From positions 1-44,357 of IMG/VR virus record IMGVR_UViG_3300042478_000574: a stretch of DNA of 44,357 nucleotides; one strand, given 5' to 3'. Below are positions 10,192-18,290 of this stretch, piece by piece (position 1 is the first letter of the stretch; every line of letters begins with the position of its first letter). A program made the position numbers and the translations under genes. The notes below the pieces were generated by a model. That model worked only from the letters and a program-made list of their open reading frames with translations, did no database searches and had not been told where the DNA came from. This DNA comes from a virus.

Positions 10192-10217
10192 AAAAAAAGG
10201 GACTCCGAAGAGTCCCC
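10192..10217 (-). terminator. Intrinsic terminator after the capsid gene
   Basis: On the minus strand a perfect GGGACTC / GAGTCCC stem closes a TTCG tetraloop and is followed by seven T residues. It starts about 14 bases past the capsid stop codon. This is the position of the T7 T-phi terminator, which lowers transcription into the tail genes relative to the capsid gene. Confidence 0.93.
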
Positions 10218-10230
10218 GTATATACAGTGA

Positions 10231-11355
10231 TCAGAATGCAGCAGGTGCAGTAGCAGTACCAGCAAACAGCTCGACAGAAGCTGCAGGGTTCAGGTAATCA
10301 GCACCCATAGCCAGACGACCAACGATCACATCACCCTGGTAGATGATGGAGGTATCGCCGCTGGTGACTTGGACCTGAGGACCGATAGCTTCAACACAAC
10401 CGGCTGCTTCACGCTGGAAGATCAGACCGCAGGTGTTGGAGAAATCAGCAGCAAGGCCGTAGTCGTTCTTGATACCGGTGGTGCTGTCATCAGCAGCTTC
10501 CATCGTGGGAGCCACGAAGGAACCGGTGTTCTGAGGCGAGGTCACACCGGTGGTGCCGCCATAGGCAGTACCGTACTTGCCGAGGAACGGGATGTTCATC
10601 GACTTGTAGATCTTGATACCGGCGATCTCGATGATGCCGTTACCCTTCTGCAGGGAGTCACCCTGGTTGTCACGATTGACCAGGCCGTTGGTGCCAACAG
10701 CTTGGATCAGTTCGTAGTACTGGCGGGGGTTCAGCACACCCACACGACCTTCGGTGCTCACACCCTTCTCATCCATGGCCGCAGCAGCGTCATAGAAGGC
10801 ATCGACCAGAGCCGAGGAGCTGAAGGCATCAGAGGTGTTCAGGCTGCTGCCAACACGGATCTGAGTGCCACCGGGCTCAACGAAGCTGGCTTTGGTGATG
10901 GGGCTAGCCTGACGTGCACCCCGAGTGATGGCACGGAAGATCAGACGGTCATACTTCTCAGCGAGAGCATAACCAATCTTGCGGCTGATCTCAGAGCGCA
11001 GATCATAGTGCGAAAGCACCTCATCCAGCTCATACACAAAGGCGGAGCTGATCAGAAGGTCATCACAGGTGATGGTCTTCTCAGCCACCGGAGGTGCACC
11101 ATCGGTATTACCAAGGATGCTATTTCCGGGGGTATGATACTCAGCCGTGGTGCGACCGGTATAGATGAACTGAAGCGACTTGCCATTCTTCAGGGTACGC
11201 TTCATCACCATGTCACGGGCGATGGTGTTGTTCTGGAAGCCCTTGAACATCTCACCAGAGAAGAGCTTCAGATACAGAGCGCGGGCGTCACCAGCGCTAT
11301 TAGATTGACCAGGACGAGTCAGACTCGTGGTCACAGCATTCGATTGTTGGGCCAT
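10231..11355 (-). CDS. Major capsid protein (T7 gp10-like)
   Basis: The product has 374 residues. It begins MAQQSNAVTTSLTRPGQSNS and contains ALYLKLFSGEMFKGFQ, FIYTGRTTAEYHTPG and IYQGDVIVGRLAMGADYLNP, all typical of the T7 gp10 HK97-fold capsid family in cyanophages. The size is close to T7 gp10A (345 residues). It follows scaffold, the psbA insert and a tRNA-like element, and is followed at once by a strong terminator. The long leader (11356-11482) includes the self-complementary CCAAAGCTTTGG at about 11390. Codon use appears well ordered, as expected for the most abundant virion protein. Confidence 0.97.
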   Translation of the reverse strand: MAQQSNAVTTSLTRPGQSNSAGDARALYLKLFSGEMFKGFQNNTIARDMVMKRTLKNGKSLQFIYTGRTTAEYHTPGNSILGNTDGAPPVAEKTITCDDLLISSAFVYELDEVLSHYDLRSEISRKIGYALAEKYDRLIFRAITRGARQASPITKASFVEPGGTQIRVGSSLNTSDAFSSSALVDAFYDAAAAMDEKGVSTEGRVGVLNPRQYYELIQAVGTNGLVNRDNQGDSLQKGNGIIEIAGIKIYKSMNIPFLGKYGTAYGGTTGVTSPQNTGSFVAPTMEAADDSTTGIKNDYGLAADFSNTCGLIFQREAAGCVEAIGPQVQVTSGDTSIIYQGDVIVGRLAMGADYLNPAASVELFAGTATAPAAF

Positions 11356-11791
11356 TGTAAAAAGAGAGAATTAAGGTTTACGTTCTCTCCAAAGCTTTGG
11401 AAAATTTTTTCGATGTTTTTATCGTGGTCTATCCCACCGTCTAGACGGCTAAAGGGTGTCCGCGTACGGGCCAATAGCCAAAACTTCCATCGGGAATCGA
11501 ACCCGAACTCCAACTGCCTTGTCGGCGTGTCCTGACCACTGGACTATGGAAGTAAGTGACCCCTCTGTTTGAGCTTCTTCGAGAGGCTTGAGGGGTGTTC
11601 TTGATTCGTTGTGCTTGCCAATTGGGTTCCCGGCGCATCCGTGAATCAGACGGGCGAGGGTGATCAATCCCCCGGCCTGGAAACCCAGGACTTCGTTCGC
11701 CGTTACAATGCCACGGGTGCGGGCTTTTAGAGGATTAGCAAACTAGATTATCGCGGTTCCCTTTATTTCTACCTATGAATTTTATTGGTGA
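11356..11791. other. Gene-free segment between psbA and the capsid gene
   Basis: About 435 bases without a convincing gene. It holds the tRNA-like element at 11483-11553, the self-complementary CCAAAGCTTTGG near 11390, and a short inverted repeat TTGGT/ACCAA that includes the psbA stop codon. The part from 11560 to 11740 has open frames on the minus strand, but they run through the tRNA-like element. The minus-strand word GCACCCGT near 11713-11720 resembles the core of the promoter I recall for the Syn5 phage polymerase (GGGCACCCGTAA); this is a weak match. Confidence 0.5.
11483..11553 (-). tRNA. tRNA-like element with abnormal anticodon arm
   Basis: The 71-nt minus-strand element has a perfect 7-bp acceptor stem (ACTTCCA / TGGAAGT), a D stem (GTCC / GGAC) around AGTGGTCA, and a T arm (TCGGG / CCCGA) around TTCGATT. 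The anticodon arm does not form in the normal register: there is no U before the anticodon position and the 5-bp stem fails. An alternative CCGAC / GTTGG stem leaves a six-base loop. It may be a degenerate tRNA, a highly diverged one, or a tRNA-shaped RNA processing site. I cannot name an amino acid. Confidence 0.5.
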
Positions 11792-12853
11792 TTAACCAAT
11801 GACAGTTGCTTCTTTTGTAGCCAGATCCAAGGGGAAGTTATGAGCATTCCGCTCATGCATTACTTCAAATCCAAGGTTGGCTCGATTAAGAATGTCTGCC
11901 CAGGTGTTGATCACACGGCTTTGAGAATCAATGAGAGACTGATTAAAGTTAAACCCATTAAGATTAAATGCCATGGTTGAAACCCCAAGCGCCGCAAACC
12001 AGATGCCAATAACAGGCCAAGCAGCAAGCAAAAAGTGGAGACTGCGGGAGTTATTGAATGATGCATATTGGAAAATCAAACGACCAAAATAACCATGAGC
12101 TGCAACAATGTTGTAAGTCTCTTCTTCCTGTCCAAACTTGTAACCAGCATTCTGAGATACCTCTTCAGTCGTTTCCCGTACAAGCGAGGACGTAACAAGC
12201 GAACCGTGCATTGCACTGAATAGCGCCCCACCAAACACTCCAGCGACCCCCAACATATGGAACGGGTGCATGAGGATATTATGTTCAGCTTGGAAAACAA
12301 GCATGTAGTTGAACGTACCACTAATACCCAGTGGCATCCCATCAGAGAAGGAACCCTGCCCAAAGGGATAGACAAGAAATACAGCGGTTGCCGCTGCCAC
12401 TGGAGCTGAGTATGCAACACAAATCCAGGGCCTCATCCCTAATCGATAGCTAAGTTCCCACTCCCGTCCCATGTAAGCAAAGATGCCAATGAGGAAGTGG
12501 AATACGACGAGCTGATACGGGCCTCCGTTGTAGAGCCATTCATCAAGTGAATGAGCTTCCCAAATTGGGTAGAAGTGAAGTCCGATGGCATTGCTGCTCG
12601 GAACGACGGCTCCCGATATGATGTTGTTTCCATAGAGAAGACTCCCTGATACAGGCTCTCTAATCCCATCGATATCAACCGGAGGAGCCGCAATGAATGC
12701 AAGAATAAAACAGGTTGCTGCAGTAAGGAGGCATGGAATCATCAGCACTCCAAACCAGCCAACATAAATACGATTGTTAGTGCTAGTAGTCCAATTAATA
12801 AAGCGCTCCCAATCATTAGACTGAGAGCGTTGTTCTGCGATTACAGCAGTCAT
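11792..12853 (-). CDS. psbA: Photosystem II reaction centre protein D1
   Basis: The product has 353 residues and is recognisable throughout as D1 ([50 protein letters not shown]). Residues binding P680, the manganese cluster and the iron are in place, including the C-terminal [14 protein letters not shown] block. Glu is found at the position equivalent to D1 residue 130 (GREWELSY), the form linked to high light in cyanobacteria. After the CtpA processing site only eight residues remain (TKEATVIG), about half the usual extension. Phage D1 keeps photosystem II running in the infected cell. The start is five bases past the RlpA-like gene, so both are probably on one transcript. Place between scaffold and capsid matches phage P-SSP7. 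Confidence 0.98.
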   Translation of the reverse strand: MTAVIAEQRSQSNDWERFINWTTSTNNRIYVGWFGVLMIPCLLTAATCFILAFIAAPPVDIDGIREPVSGSLLYGNNIISGAVVPSSNAIGLHFYPIWEAHSLDEWLYNGGPYQLVVFHFLIGIFAYMGREWELSYRLGMRPWICVAYSAPVAAATAVFLVYPFGQGSFSDGMPLGISGTFNYMLVFQAEHNILMHPFHMLGVAGVFGGALFSAMHGSLVTSSLVRETTEEVSQNAGYKFGQEEETYNIVAAHGYFGRLIFQYASFNNSRSLHFLLAAWPVIGIWFAALGVSTMAFNLNGFNFNQSLIDSQSRVINTWADILNRANLGFEVMHERNAHNFPLDLATKEATVIG

Positions 12854-12858
12854 TGAAG

Positions 12859-13155
12859 TTAGTTAAGTCGGGTTACGTTTACCCTTCCAACTCCAGAGCG
12901 TGTGAGACCGATCCGTTCAGCCGCACCTTTACTGAGATCAAGTGACCTACCATAGGCATATGGTCCTCGATCATTGACCCGTACAACGGCACACCTTTTG
13001 AAGCAGACTCGAAGTCTTGTTCCGAAAGGGAGTGTCTTGTGCGCTGCAGTAAGGCCGTATTGATTGTATCGTTCACCGTTAGCAGTAAGGTTACCCTGGA
13101 ATCCAGGACCGTACCAACTAGCGATCACCGACAGTGTAGTTAGAATAGGAAGCAT
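12859..13155 (-). CDS. RlpA-like double-psi beta-barrel protein
   Basis: The product has 98 residues. Motifs [42 protein letters not shown] and [10 protein letters not shown] follow the RlpA domain from end to end, including His and Asp at the positions reported as catalytic in the Pseudomonas RlpA lytic transglycosylase. No SPOR domain is present. The N-terminus ([12 protein letters not shown]) is short and hydrophobic and could be a minimal export signal, but a full signal peptide is not seen. It sits directly before psbA, where P-SSP7 has an hli gene. Possible roles are peptidoglycan cleavage during lysis or entry; this is inference. Confidence 0.85.
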   Translation of the reverse strand: MLPILTTLSVIASWYGPGFQGNLTANGERYNQYGLTAAHKTLPFGTRLRVCFKRCAVVRVNDRGPYAYGRSLDLSKGAAERIGLTRSGVGRVNVTRLN

Positions 13156-13197
13156 TATTCATAAGCAAAGAACTTTCATATTGCTTGCTTACATCAA

Positions 13198-13226
13198 TCC
13201 GCCAATACACTCGCAGTATTGACGGA
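13198..13226 (-). other. Stem-loop between scaffold region and RlpA-like gene
   Basis: On the minus strand TCCGTCAATAC pairs with GTATTGGCGGA (11 bp, one G-T pair) around a seven-base loop. No T-run follows, so a terminator is unlikely. It could be an RNA processing or stability element separating scaffold from the RlpA-psbA unit. Confidence 0.6.
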
Positions 13227-13236
13227 CTTGCCAATA

Positions 13237-13284
13237 TCAGCAGCCTTTTTTACCGCCGCCGCCTTTGCCGCCTTTGCTTTTCAT
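13237..13284 (-). CDS. Putative 15-residue Gly/Lys peptide
   Basis: An ATG at 13284, two bases past the scaffold stop codon, opens a frame reading MKSKGGKGGGGKKGC and then stops. The composition is striking and the frame is clean, but so short a peptide cannot be assigned from sequence alone. I do not see a good ribosome binding site; translation could be coupled to scaffold termination. It may also be an artefact of a GC-rich spacer. Confidence 0.35.
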   Translation of the reverse strand: MKSKGGKGGGGKKGC

Positions 13285-13286
13285 GG

Positions 13287-14096
13287 TCAGAAATCAATAT
13301 CAGAACGCTCAAGCTTGTCGATCACATCCTGACGATATGCAGGGTCTGAGTCATAGCGAGGATCAGCCATAGCTCGTACCAGCTCCTGCTGGCTACGGAA
13401 GGAATCCATTGATCGTGCAGGCTTGCCTTGCAGCGTTTCTCCTTCGTAACCCATAGCGTCTGTGTATCGATAGTAAAGTGCTTGGAGTGCCAGGTTGATG
13501 GCAGGCATGTTGCCAGTGTCAACCAACTGATCAAAGGCTTCAATCTCCTGAGGATCCAGGTTCTCTGAAGCCCAGCTAGTCAGCTGTTCGTACGCAGCAT
13601 CACCACCTACTGAGTTCTTGATTTGATTGACTTGTGAGTCACTCAGCTCCACTCCTTGTGGTTGCTGTTGCTCAAGACCACCAATCTTATCTTGGAAGCG
13701 AAGGTATGCTTCAACGAGTTCTCGTGAGGACATCTCAGAGAACATCTCTAGAGTTTCCTCTGACAGCTGTCCGTTTTCGTTGAACTCAAGGTTTACTTGA
13801 CTGATGAAGTCAACAGCAGGATCTTCTGATTCATCCTCAGAGTCCTCGTCGTTTTCTTCTTGGTACTCCTCTTCGCTTTCATATCCTTCTTCATCTGAAT
13901 CTTGTCCACCAAGCTTCTTCTGAAGTTCAATGTAGGCTTGCTCAAGTTCCTGAGCATTCTTGTACTTGCCTGCAAGCAGGCTTTCATGAGCAGCTTCTAG
14001 CTCTTCACCGATGGCAAGAGATTCAGCTTCATCTGCTTCGATGGAGCTTACTACTTCTGCAGGTGGAGTTGCATCATAGGTAAAGGTTTCAGCCAT
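13287..14096 (-). CDS. Capsid assembly scaffolding protein (T7 gp9-like)
   Basis: The product has 269 residues and is very acidic, with a run of Glu/Asp/Ser at about residues 65-93 (DSEDESEDP and neighbours). The C-terminal third is helical and ends MADPRYDSDPAYRQDVIDKL, a form found in cyanophage scaffolds. T7 gp9 has the same acidic, helical character and guides capsid shell assembly before leaving the head. It lies between portal and the psbA insert, six bases downstream of the portal stop. Confidence 0.9.
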   Translation of the reverse strand: MAETFTYDATPPAEVVSSIEADEAESLAIGEELEAAHESLLAGKYKNAQELEQAYIELQKKLGGQDSDEEGYESEEEYQEENDEDSEDESEDPAVDFISQVNLEFNENGQLSEETLEMFSEMSSRELVEAYLRFQDKIGGLEQQQPQGVELSDSQVNQIKNSVGGDAAYEQLTSWASENLDPQEIEAFDQLVDTGNMPAINLALQALYYRYTDAMGYEGETLQGKPARSMDSFRSQQELVRAMADPRYDSDPAYRQDVIDKLERSDIDF

Positions 14097-14101
14097 AAAT
14101 A

Positions 14102-15703
14102 CTATTGTTGAGGTGGTTGTTCATTTCCAGTCATGGCACCAGACATCCCACTGAACATCTCTTCAGCGTTGGGATTCTTAGAGGGATCAGCCATGGGTGC
14201 TTGCATGAATTGACCAGCTTGTTTGGTCAGGAGCATTGCAGCTTGTTGCTTCATCTGAGCAGACTGTTCTTGCTGCTGCTGCTCTGCACTCTTCACAAGG
14301 TTGAGAACATCAATGCCTTGTGCTGCTGCCAGACGCTTGATTGCTTCATCAGGGTTGATGAACTTCATCAGCATCTCTGGTCCCAGCGTCTGGGCAATGG
14401 TGCCAATGAAAGTGGTCAGTGACTCCCTGTCTTGTCCTCGACCCAGAGCATTAATACCAGCGACAATCGTTGGACGGACAATCTCTTTCGGGATCCGAGG
14501 AAGCTCACCACTGCGTTGCAGAACAAGCAGCTTGCGGTTGAGATAAGGAATCAGGAACTCTGAAGTCAGCAGGCTGAATAGTCCGCCAAGGGATGATTCG
14601 AGTTCAAGTTGAGTAAGGCGGACTTCTTCGGCAGTTGTGCGTTCGCTTTGACGAACAGTCAGTACAAGGAATGCATCAGAGATCCGACGCTCCAGCGTGG
14701 CAATCATGTTGGCAGCTGTACTGAAGTCAGCAGTCTTACCAACTTGAATCACACCGATATCCTCAGGCCTTCCCTGAACGATCGCTCCGTTGCCTGCCTG
14801 GGCCAGCGTCTGGGGTTTAGTCGTACTTGAGGGGGATACCACAAAGACGACTTTTGCGGCTGCTGCAGAGCCTTCTGTGAGGGCCTGAGCGAGTGCATTG
14901 AGAGACCTCAGATCACCAAGGAACTCCTCAACTCGTCCCCTTCCGTAGTTCTCTCCATCAACCGAATTGAAGCGAAGGACCAACCAAGGTGAGGCTTCCT
15001 TAGGAGCCTTGCTCTCAGTGCCAGGGATCCGCTTGTCGAAGACTTCCTGGTGCCAGATCCAGCGGTTGTTGTCCAGCTTGACGTGAGTAAAGACCTCAAC
15101 GTCATCACCGTTCAACGTGCTGGTGTTGTTCATGGATGGGTTGGGTGACCGATCCAATGACTCAGAGATAGCTGTTGGAAGCAGCTTCTTGTTAATCAGT
15201 TCTTTCGTTACGATCTCTATTACTTGACCGTTACCATCTCTTTCTACGACGTACCTGTTCAGTGGGTAGTGCTTCAGACCTTCCTTACCCATGAAGATCA
15301 AGGCGTTACCACCAACGACCAAATGCTTAAGAGCTTGATGAACAGTGACCCTATCGCTGGAAGCAGCAATAGAATCCATCACCATCCGCTCCATCTTGGC
15401 AAAGCTCAGGTCAAGCTCTGAACGGACTTGTGCTGGCAACTCAGTGCCAAGCTTGTCATCTCGAACTTGAAGTTTGAAGAACGTAGTTTGAGGCGGCAGT
15501 AGTGACAGCATCAGCTTTGCTGCCAAAGTAACTACCGCCTTTGCTCCTACGGATTGCCAAGGCTGAATTAGATTCTGGTGTGTAACCCTTGTTTCATCAC
15601 GTTGGATGAGGTAAGGAAGGGTGAGCTCGGAACACCGAACTGCTGTGTCAAGAAATTGAGAACGGTAGCTAGATAGCGCATCGTACCTGCTACGTGCTGT
15701 CAT
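14102..15703 (-). CDS. Portal (head-tail connector) protein, T7 gp8-like
   Basis: The product has 533 residues, matching T7 gp8 (536). It opens MTARSRYDALSSYRSQFLDT and contains LTLPYLIQRD, QPWQSVGAKAVVTLAAKLM, NALIFMGKEGL and RISDAFLVLTVRQSERTTAEEV, characteristic of podoviral portals. The C-terminal tail is Gln-rich (KSAEQQQQEQSAQMKQQAAM). Twelve copies form the ring through which DNA is packaged and ejected. It begins five bases past the preceding small gene. Confidence 0.97.
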   Translation of the reverse strand: MTARSRYDALSSYRSQFLDTAVRCSELTLPYLIQRDETRVTHQNLIQPWQSVGAKAVVTLAAKLMLSLLPPQTTFFKLQVRDDKLGTELPAQVRSELDLSFAKMERMVMDSIAASSDRVTVHQALKHLVVGGNALIFMGKEGLKHYPLNRYVVERDGNGQVIEIVTKELINKKLLPTAISESLDRSPNPSMNNTSTLNGDDVEVFTHVKLDNNRWIWHQEVFDKRIPGTESKAPKEASPWLVLRFNSVDGENYGRGRVEEFLGDLRSLNALAQALTEGSAAAAKVVFVVSPSSTTKPQTLAQAGNGAIVQGRPEDIGVIQVGKTADFSTAANMIATLERRISDAFLVLTVRQSERTTAEEVRLTQLELESSLGGLFSLLTSEFLIPYLNRKLLVLQRSGELPRIPKEIVRPTIVAGINALGRGQDRESLTTFIGTIAQTLGPEMLMKFINPDEAIKRLAAAQGIDVLNLVKSAEQQQQEQSAQMKQQAAMLLTKQAGQFMQAPMADPSKNPNAEEMFSGMSGAMTGNEQPPQQ

Positions 15704-15707
15704 TTAC

Positions 15708-16013
15708 TTATCCAAGATTGATCGAATTACCCGAAGAAGTAGACCCACTATTGAGGGGAATCTTCAGAGAGTTAGTACCTTTGTTGACTGCAAACGTTTC
15801 ACGCTTACGGCTCTTATTCGTTTCCACTCCGCCTTGATAGTTACCGCTGACAGTTGCCATTGTATCCACAGGAGCAGGAGTGTATTGCTTCTTCATCGCT
15901 TCAACAGTGGTTCGGTTTTGTGCCTCTACTGTTGCAAGCTGACGTTCGTATTCTGCTGCTTGTTGAGCTGCTGCTGCCCTTGCAGCACCAGCCCCGCCAT
16001 CACCACCACACAT
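15708..16013 (-). CDS. Small conserved protein before the portal (possible virion protein)
   Basis: The product has 101 residues starting MCGGDGGAGAARAAAAQQAA, then an Ala/Gln helix and a Lys/Ser/Asn-rich tail (SKRKRET-like and NSGSTSSGNSINLG). Short Ala/Gln-rich proteins starting with MCGG lie directly ahead of the portal in several T7-like marine phages. Position corresponds to the T7 gp6.7/gp7.3 area, where small virion proteins are encoded; equating them is inference. No enzymatic motif is seen. Confidence 0.65.
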   Translation of the reverse strand: MCGGDGGAGAARAAAAQQAAEYERQLATVEAQNRTTVEAMKKQYTPAPVDTMATVSGNYQGGVETNKSRKRETFAVNKGTNSLKIPLNSGSTSSGNSINLG

Positions 16014-16015
16014 GG

Positions 16016-16204
16016 TTAATCGTCCTCTTCGAGTTTTGATTTGATGTAGTCCACAACACTGCGTTGACCAGCTCGATACATGATGTGCTCGATACTGTTG
16101 TCAGGTTGTGGTGTAAAGTTTGGGTAGAGATCTTCTAGTTCTTCTAGAAGACGTTCCACAGTCAGCCCTAAGTTAAGCGTACTGTGGGAGGTTCGTATTT
16201 GCAT
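16016..16204 (-). CDS. Small hypothetical protein after ribonucleotide reductase beta
   Basis: From the ATG at 16204 the product has 62 residues (MQIRTSHSTLNLGLTVERLL through IKSKLEEDD). It is mostly helical and acidic. It overlaps the 3' end of the beta subunit gene by 32 bases and ends two bases before the next gene, typical of this compact cluster. An in-frame TTG at 16243 would add 13 residues but overlaps further. No function can be named. Confidence 0.6.
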   Translation of the reverse strand: MQIRTSHSTLNLGLTVERLLEELEDLYPNFTPQPDNSIEHIMYRAGQRSVVDYIKSKLEEDD

Positions 16205-16889
16205 GTTCAAAGAAGGCAGGCATTCGAGCACGTTGTGTCTCAATAAGGCCCTCAGCCTTTCCTGAATACATCAACGAGTCACTCGAATCCAGCCAAAATT
16301 TTTTGTTCAGATACTTGTTGGGGTTGCTGCTGGACAGCGGTTCCATAATCCAGTTGATGGTTGCTTTACGGAGTTTGTCCAGAGAAGGACTGACCTTCAG
16401 ATTCAGCTCCCGGCAAATCAGACTGTTGCAAGCTACGTGCACCTGCTCATCACGGCTGATGTCAGCGGATACTGTTCGTAGACCTGCATCACCGTTAAAG
16501 CGGAAGAACGGCAGGAGCACAAAGAAAATTGCACGCTCGGCCACCATTGCCTTGAGGACCGTGTGATCTGGATGAGCAACCCAGGCGTCCCTGAGACGGA
16601 GCGCTTCGGCTTCAGCTTTCTCATCAGTGCCGATAGCGTTGGCGATGTAAGAGAGTGCAAGATCATGCTTCTCTTCATCCTTGATATTCGATCGCAGAAG
16701 AGATACTGAGCTCTCTGGTACTTCACCTTTCAATGCCTCCTCAATGAATTCACCAACTGGTAGTTCCATATGGCGAATAGCGAGAGCACGATAGATGGTT
16801 TCCTCCGCTCCTTCAGCTAGCTCGCCTGCAGTTGTCTGGACAGGAGTCCAAGTTCGTTTACGTGATAGAAGTTTTTCGTATGGGTTCAT
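16173..16889 (-). CDS. nrdB: Class I ribonucleotide reductase, beta subunit-like
   Basis: From the ATG at 16889 the product has 238 residues (MNPYEKLLSRKRTW). It is a short ferritin-like R2 protein. Metal ligand candidates are Glu42, the E72-x-x-H75 pair (DEEKHD), Glu119 (VAERA) and E148-x-x-H151 (DEQVH). The residue four after H75, where E. coli R2 carries the radical tyrosine, is Leu79. This suggests a tyrosine-free cofactor of the kind known in class Ic and Id enzymes. It follows the alpha gene by eight bases and the two form an enzyme making dNTPs from host ribonucleotides. An in-frame TTG at 16916 inside the alpha gene is a less likely start. Confidence 0.88.
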   Translation of the reverse strand: MNPYEKLLSRKRTWTPVQTTAGELAEGAEETIYRALAIRHMELPVGEFIEEALKGEVPESSVSLLRSNIKDEEKHDLALSYIANAIGTDEKAEAEALRLRDAWVAHPDHTVLKAMVAERAIFFVLLPFFRFNGDAGLRTVSADISRDEQVHVACNSLICRELNLKVSPSLDKLRKATINWIMEPLSSSNPNKYLNKKFWLDSSDSLMYSGKAEGLIETQRARMPAFFEHANTNLPQYA

Positions 16890-16897
16890 TTCAGTTT

Positions 16898-18289
16898 TTA
16901 TTCGCCACAGTTGCAATCAGGAGCAGGGTCATTCAACAAAGACTCCAGGTAGGCATCTACGTCTGACTCGTCCAATGCAGCGTATGCATTGCTCTTATCC
17001 TGCGTATCCCCCATGACCTGAAGTGAGTAGTAAAGAGAGGTTTGCGGTGATTGCAGCCACTCTTCAATAAAGGCTTCGTCGTACACCATCACATCGCTCC
17101 ACGAGTTAAAGCTATAGCCGTGGAGAAGAGACGTGGAATCGAGAAGTTGGACGATACCGTTAGCCACTTTGAAGTAGGCATCCCAGCCCACCTCAGAAGC
17201 GATCTCGACCGGACCGTAGTCAAAGCTCTGCACACCAAAGGTGCCACTGTCACGATCGACGTTACGGGCGATTGGGGGAGCAATCTCGGGACATGTGGTG
17301 TACCCATCCAGGTCGGTGTACCGGTAGCTACAGGACGCAGTAGGAGCGATTGCAAAGGCACGGTCCATGTTGTTGGCACGGGCCACCTTGGCTGCGCTGT
17401 GAATGGCTAGCGACAGCTCATGGGCAATCTTGGTAGCAGGTGAGGCTTCATGAGAAAGATTCTTATTCAGCTTCTCAAGAGCTTCACCAAACTCTTTGTA
17501 AGTTACATTATAACGTCGAAGTAGGTTGGCAAGACCCAGCAGGCCCAAGCCAACTTGTCGGTCCGTTTCAGGAGCAAGATATTCACCTGTGTTTCCAACA
17601 CCAGTCTTTGCGTGGAGTTCACATAGTTGTGCCATTCCATCAATAAATGCTGGAACGATATCTTCGATTTCACATTGTCCAAGGTTGACGTGTTGCAGCA
17701 GGCAGGTGCCCCTGGAGGGCAGGTAGACCTCAAGGCAGACATTGCCTCGAATCCGTTTGCCATCCTTATCTACCTTGGTTTTGTTGAGCCAGATATCCCC
17801 TTGCTTAATTCCCTGGAGCAGGCTCTCCTTCACCTCTGCTGAGGCTTCAGCCCACCAGTGGGGGTTGATGTTGACGCATCGCTTTACCCATGGCAGCTCA
17901 GACCTGCTGGCTGTGATGAAGTCAAGGACATCGGGGTGGTTAAGGTCAAGGTGGCAGACGACTGCACCATTCTTGTAGATCCCACCACGCCTCAGGATTT
18001 CGTTGAGGGTTGAGTAGATCTTGGCAAAGGAGACCGGGCCTGATGCCACAAGTCCCTTGCCATTCTCATCGCCTTTCGGTCGGAGCTTGGATAGATGGAC
18101 AGCCACGCCAGCTCCGTAGCGGAGAGCGTGGGAAACAAAACGCCAGGATGCTTCAATTCCATTTGGTCCCTCCATAGTGTCCTCCACCACAAAGACAGTG
18201 CAGGAGACAGGCAGGCGGGAGGTGGGGTCGTCAATCCATGACTGCACACGCCCAGTACGGGCAATGAGTTCTTTTGTAGTGGTCGACAT
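16898..18289 (-). CDS. nrdA: Ribonucleotide reductase, alpha (catalytic) subunit
   Basis: The product has 463 residues from the ATG at 18289, much shorter than E. coli NrdA (761). No N-terminal ATP-cone is present, so overall dATP feedback control through that domain is unlikely. Active-site residues are seen: Cys30 (PVSCTVF), Asn183-x-Cys185-x-Glu187 (GNVCLEV) and Cys196 (GTCLLQHVNLG). The C-terminus ends in a redox-type CxC (DCNCGE). Podoviral cyanophage enzymes of this type were once labelled class II; I recall that the P-SSP7 enzyme was reassigned to class I because a beta gene is adjacent, and the layout here agrees. The gene begins one base past the MazG-like stop. Confidence 0.93.
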   Translation of the reverse strand: MSTTTKELIARTGRVQSWIDDPTSRLPVSCTVFVVEDTMEGPNGIEASWRFVSHALRYGAGVAVHLSKLRPKGDENGKGLVASGPVSFAKIYSTLNEILRRGGIYKNGAVVCHLDLNHPDVLDFITASRSELPWVKRCVNINPHWWAEASAEVKESLLQGIKQGDIWLNKTKVDKDGKRIRGNVCLEVYLPSRGTCLLQHVNLGQCEIEDIVPAFIDGMAQLCELHAKTGVGNTGEYLAPETDRQVGLGLLGLANLLRRYNVTYKEFGEALEKLNKNLSHEASPATKIAHELSLAIHSAAKVARANNMDRAFAIAPTASCSYRYTDLDGYTTCPEIAPPIARNVDRDSGTFGVQSFDYGPVEIASEVGWDAYFKVANGIVQLLDSTSLLHGYSFNSWSDVMVYDEAFIEEWLQSPQTSLYYSLQVMGDTQDKSNAYAALDESDVDAYLESLLNDPAPDCNCGE

Positions 18290-18290
18290 A

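Noticed and set aside
10369-11535. Plus-strand open frame of 388 codons
   Set aside because: It lies opposite the capsid gene, crosses the tRNA-like element and shows the composition of an antisense shadow.
11449-11667. Minus-strand frames downstream of psbA
   Set aside because: They translate straight through the tRNA-like element and have no leader or partner.
11713-11720. Syn5-type phage promoter downstream of psbA
   Set aside because: Only the core GCACCCGT agrees; no second copy of equal quality was found in the window.
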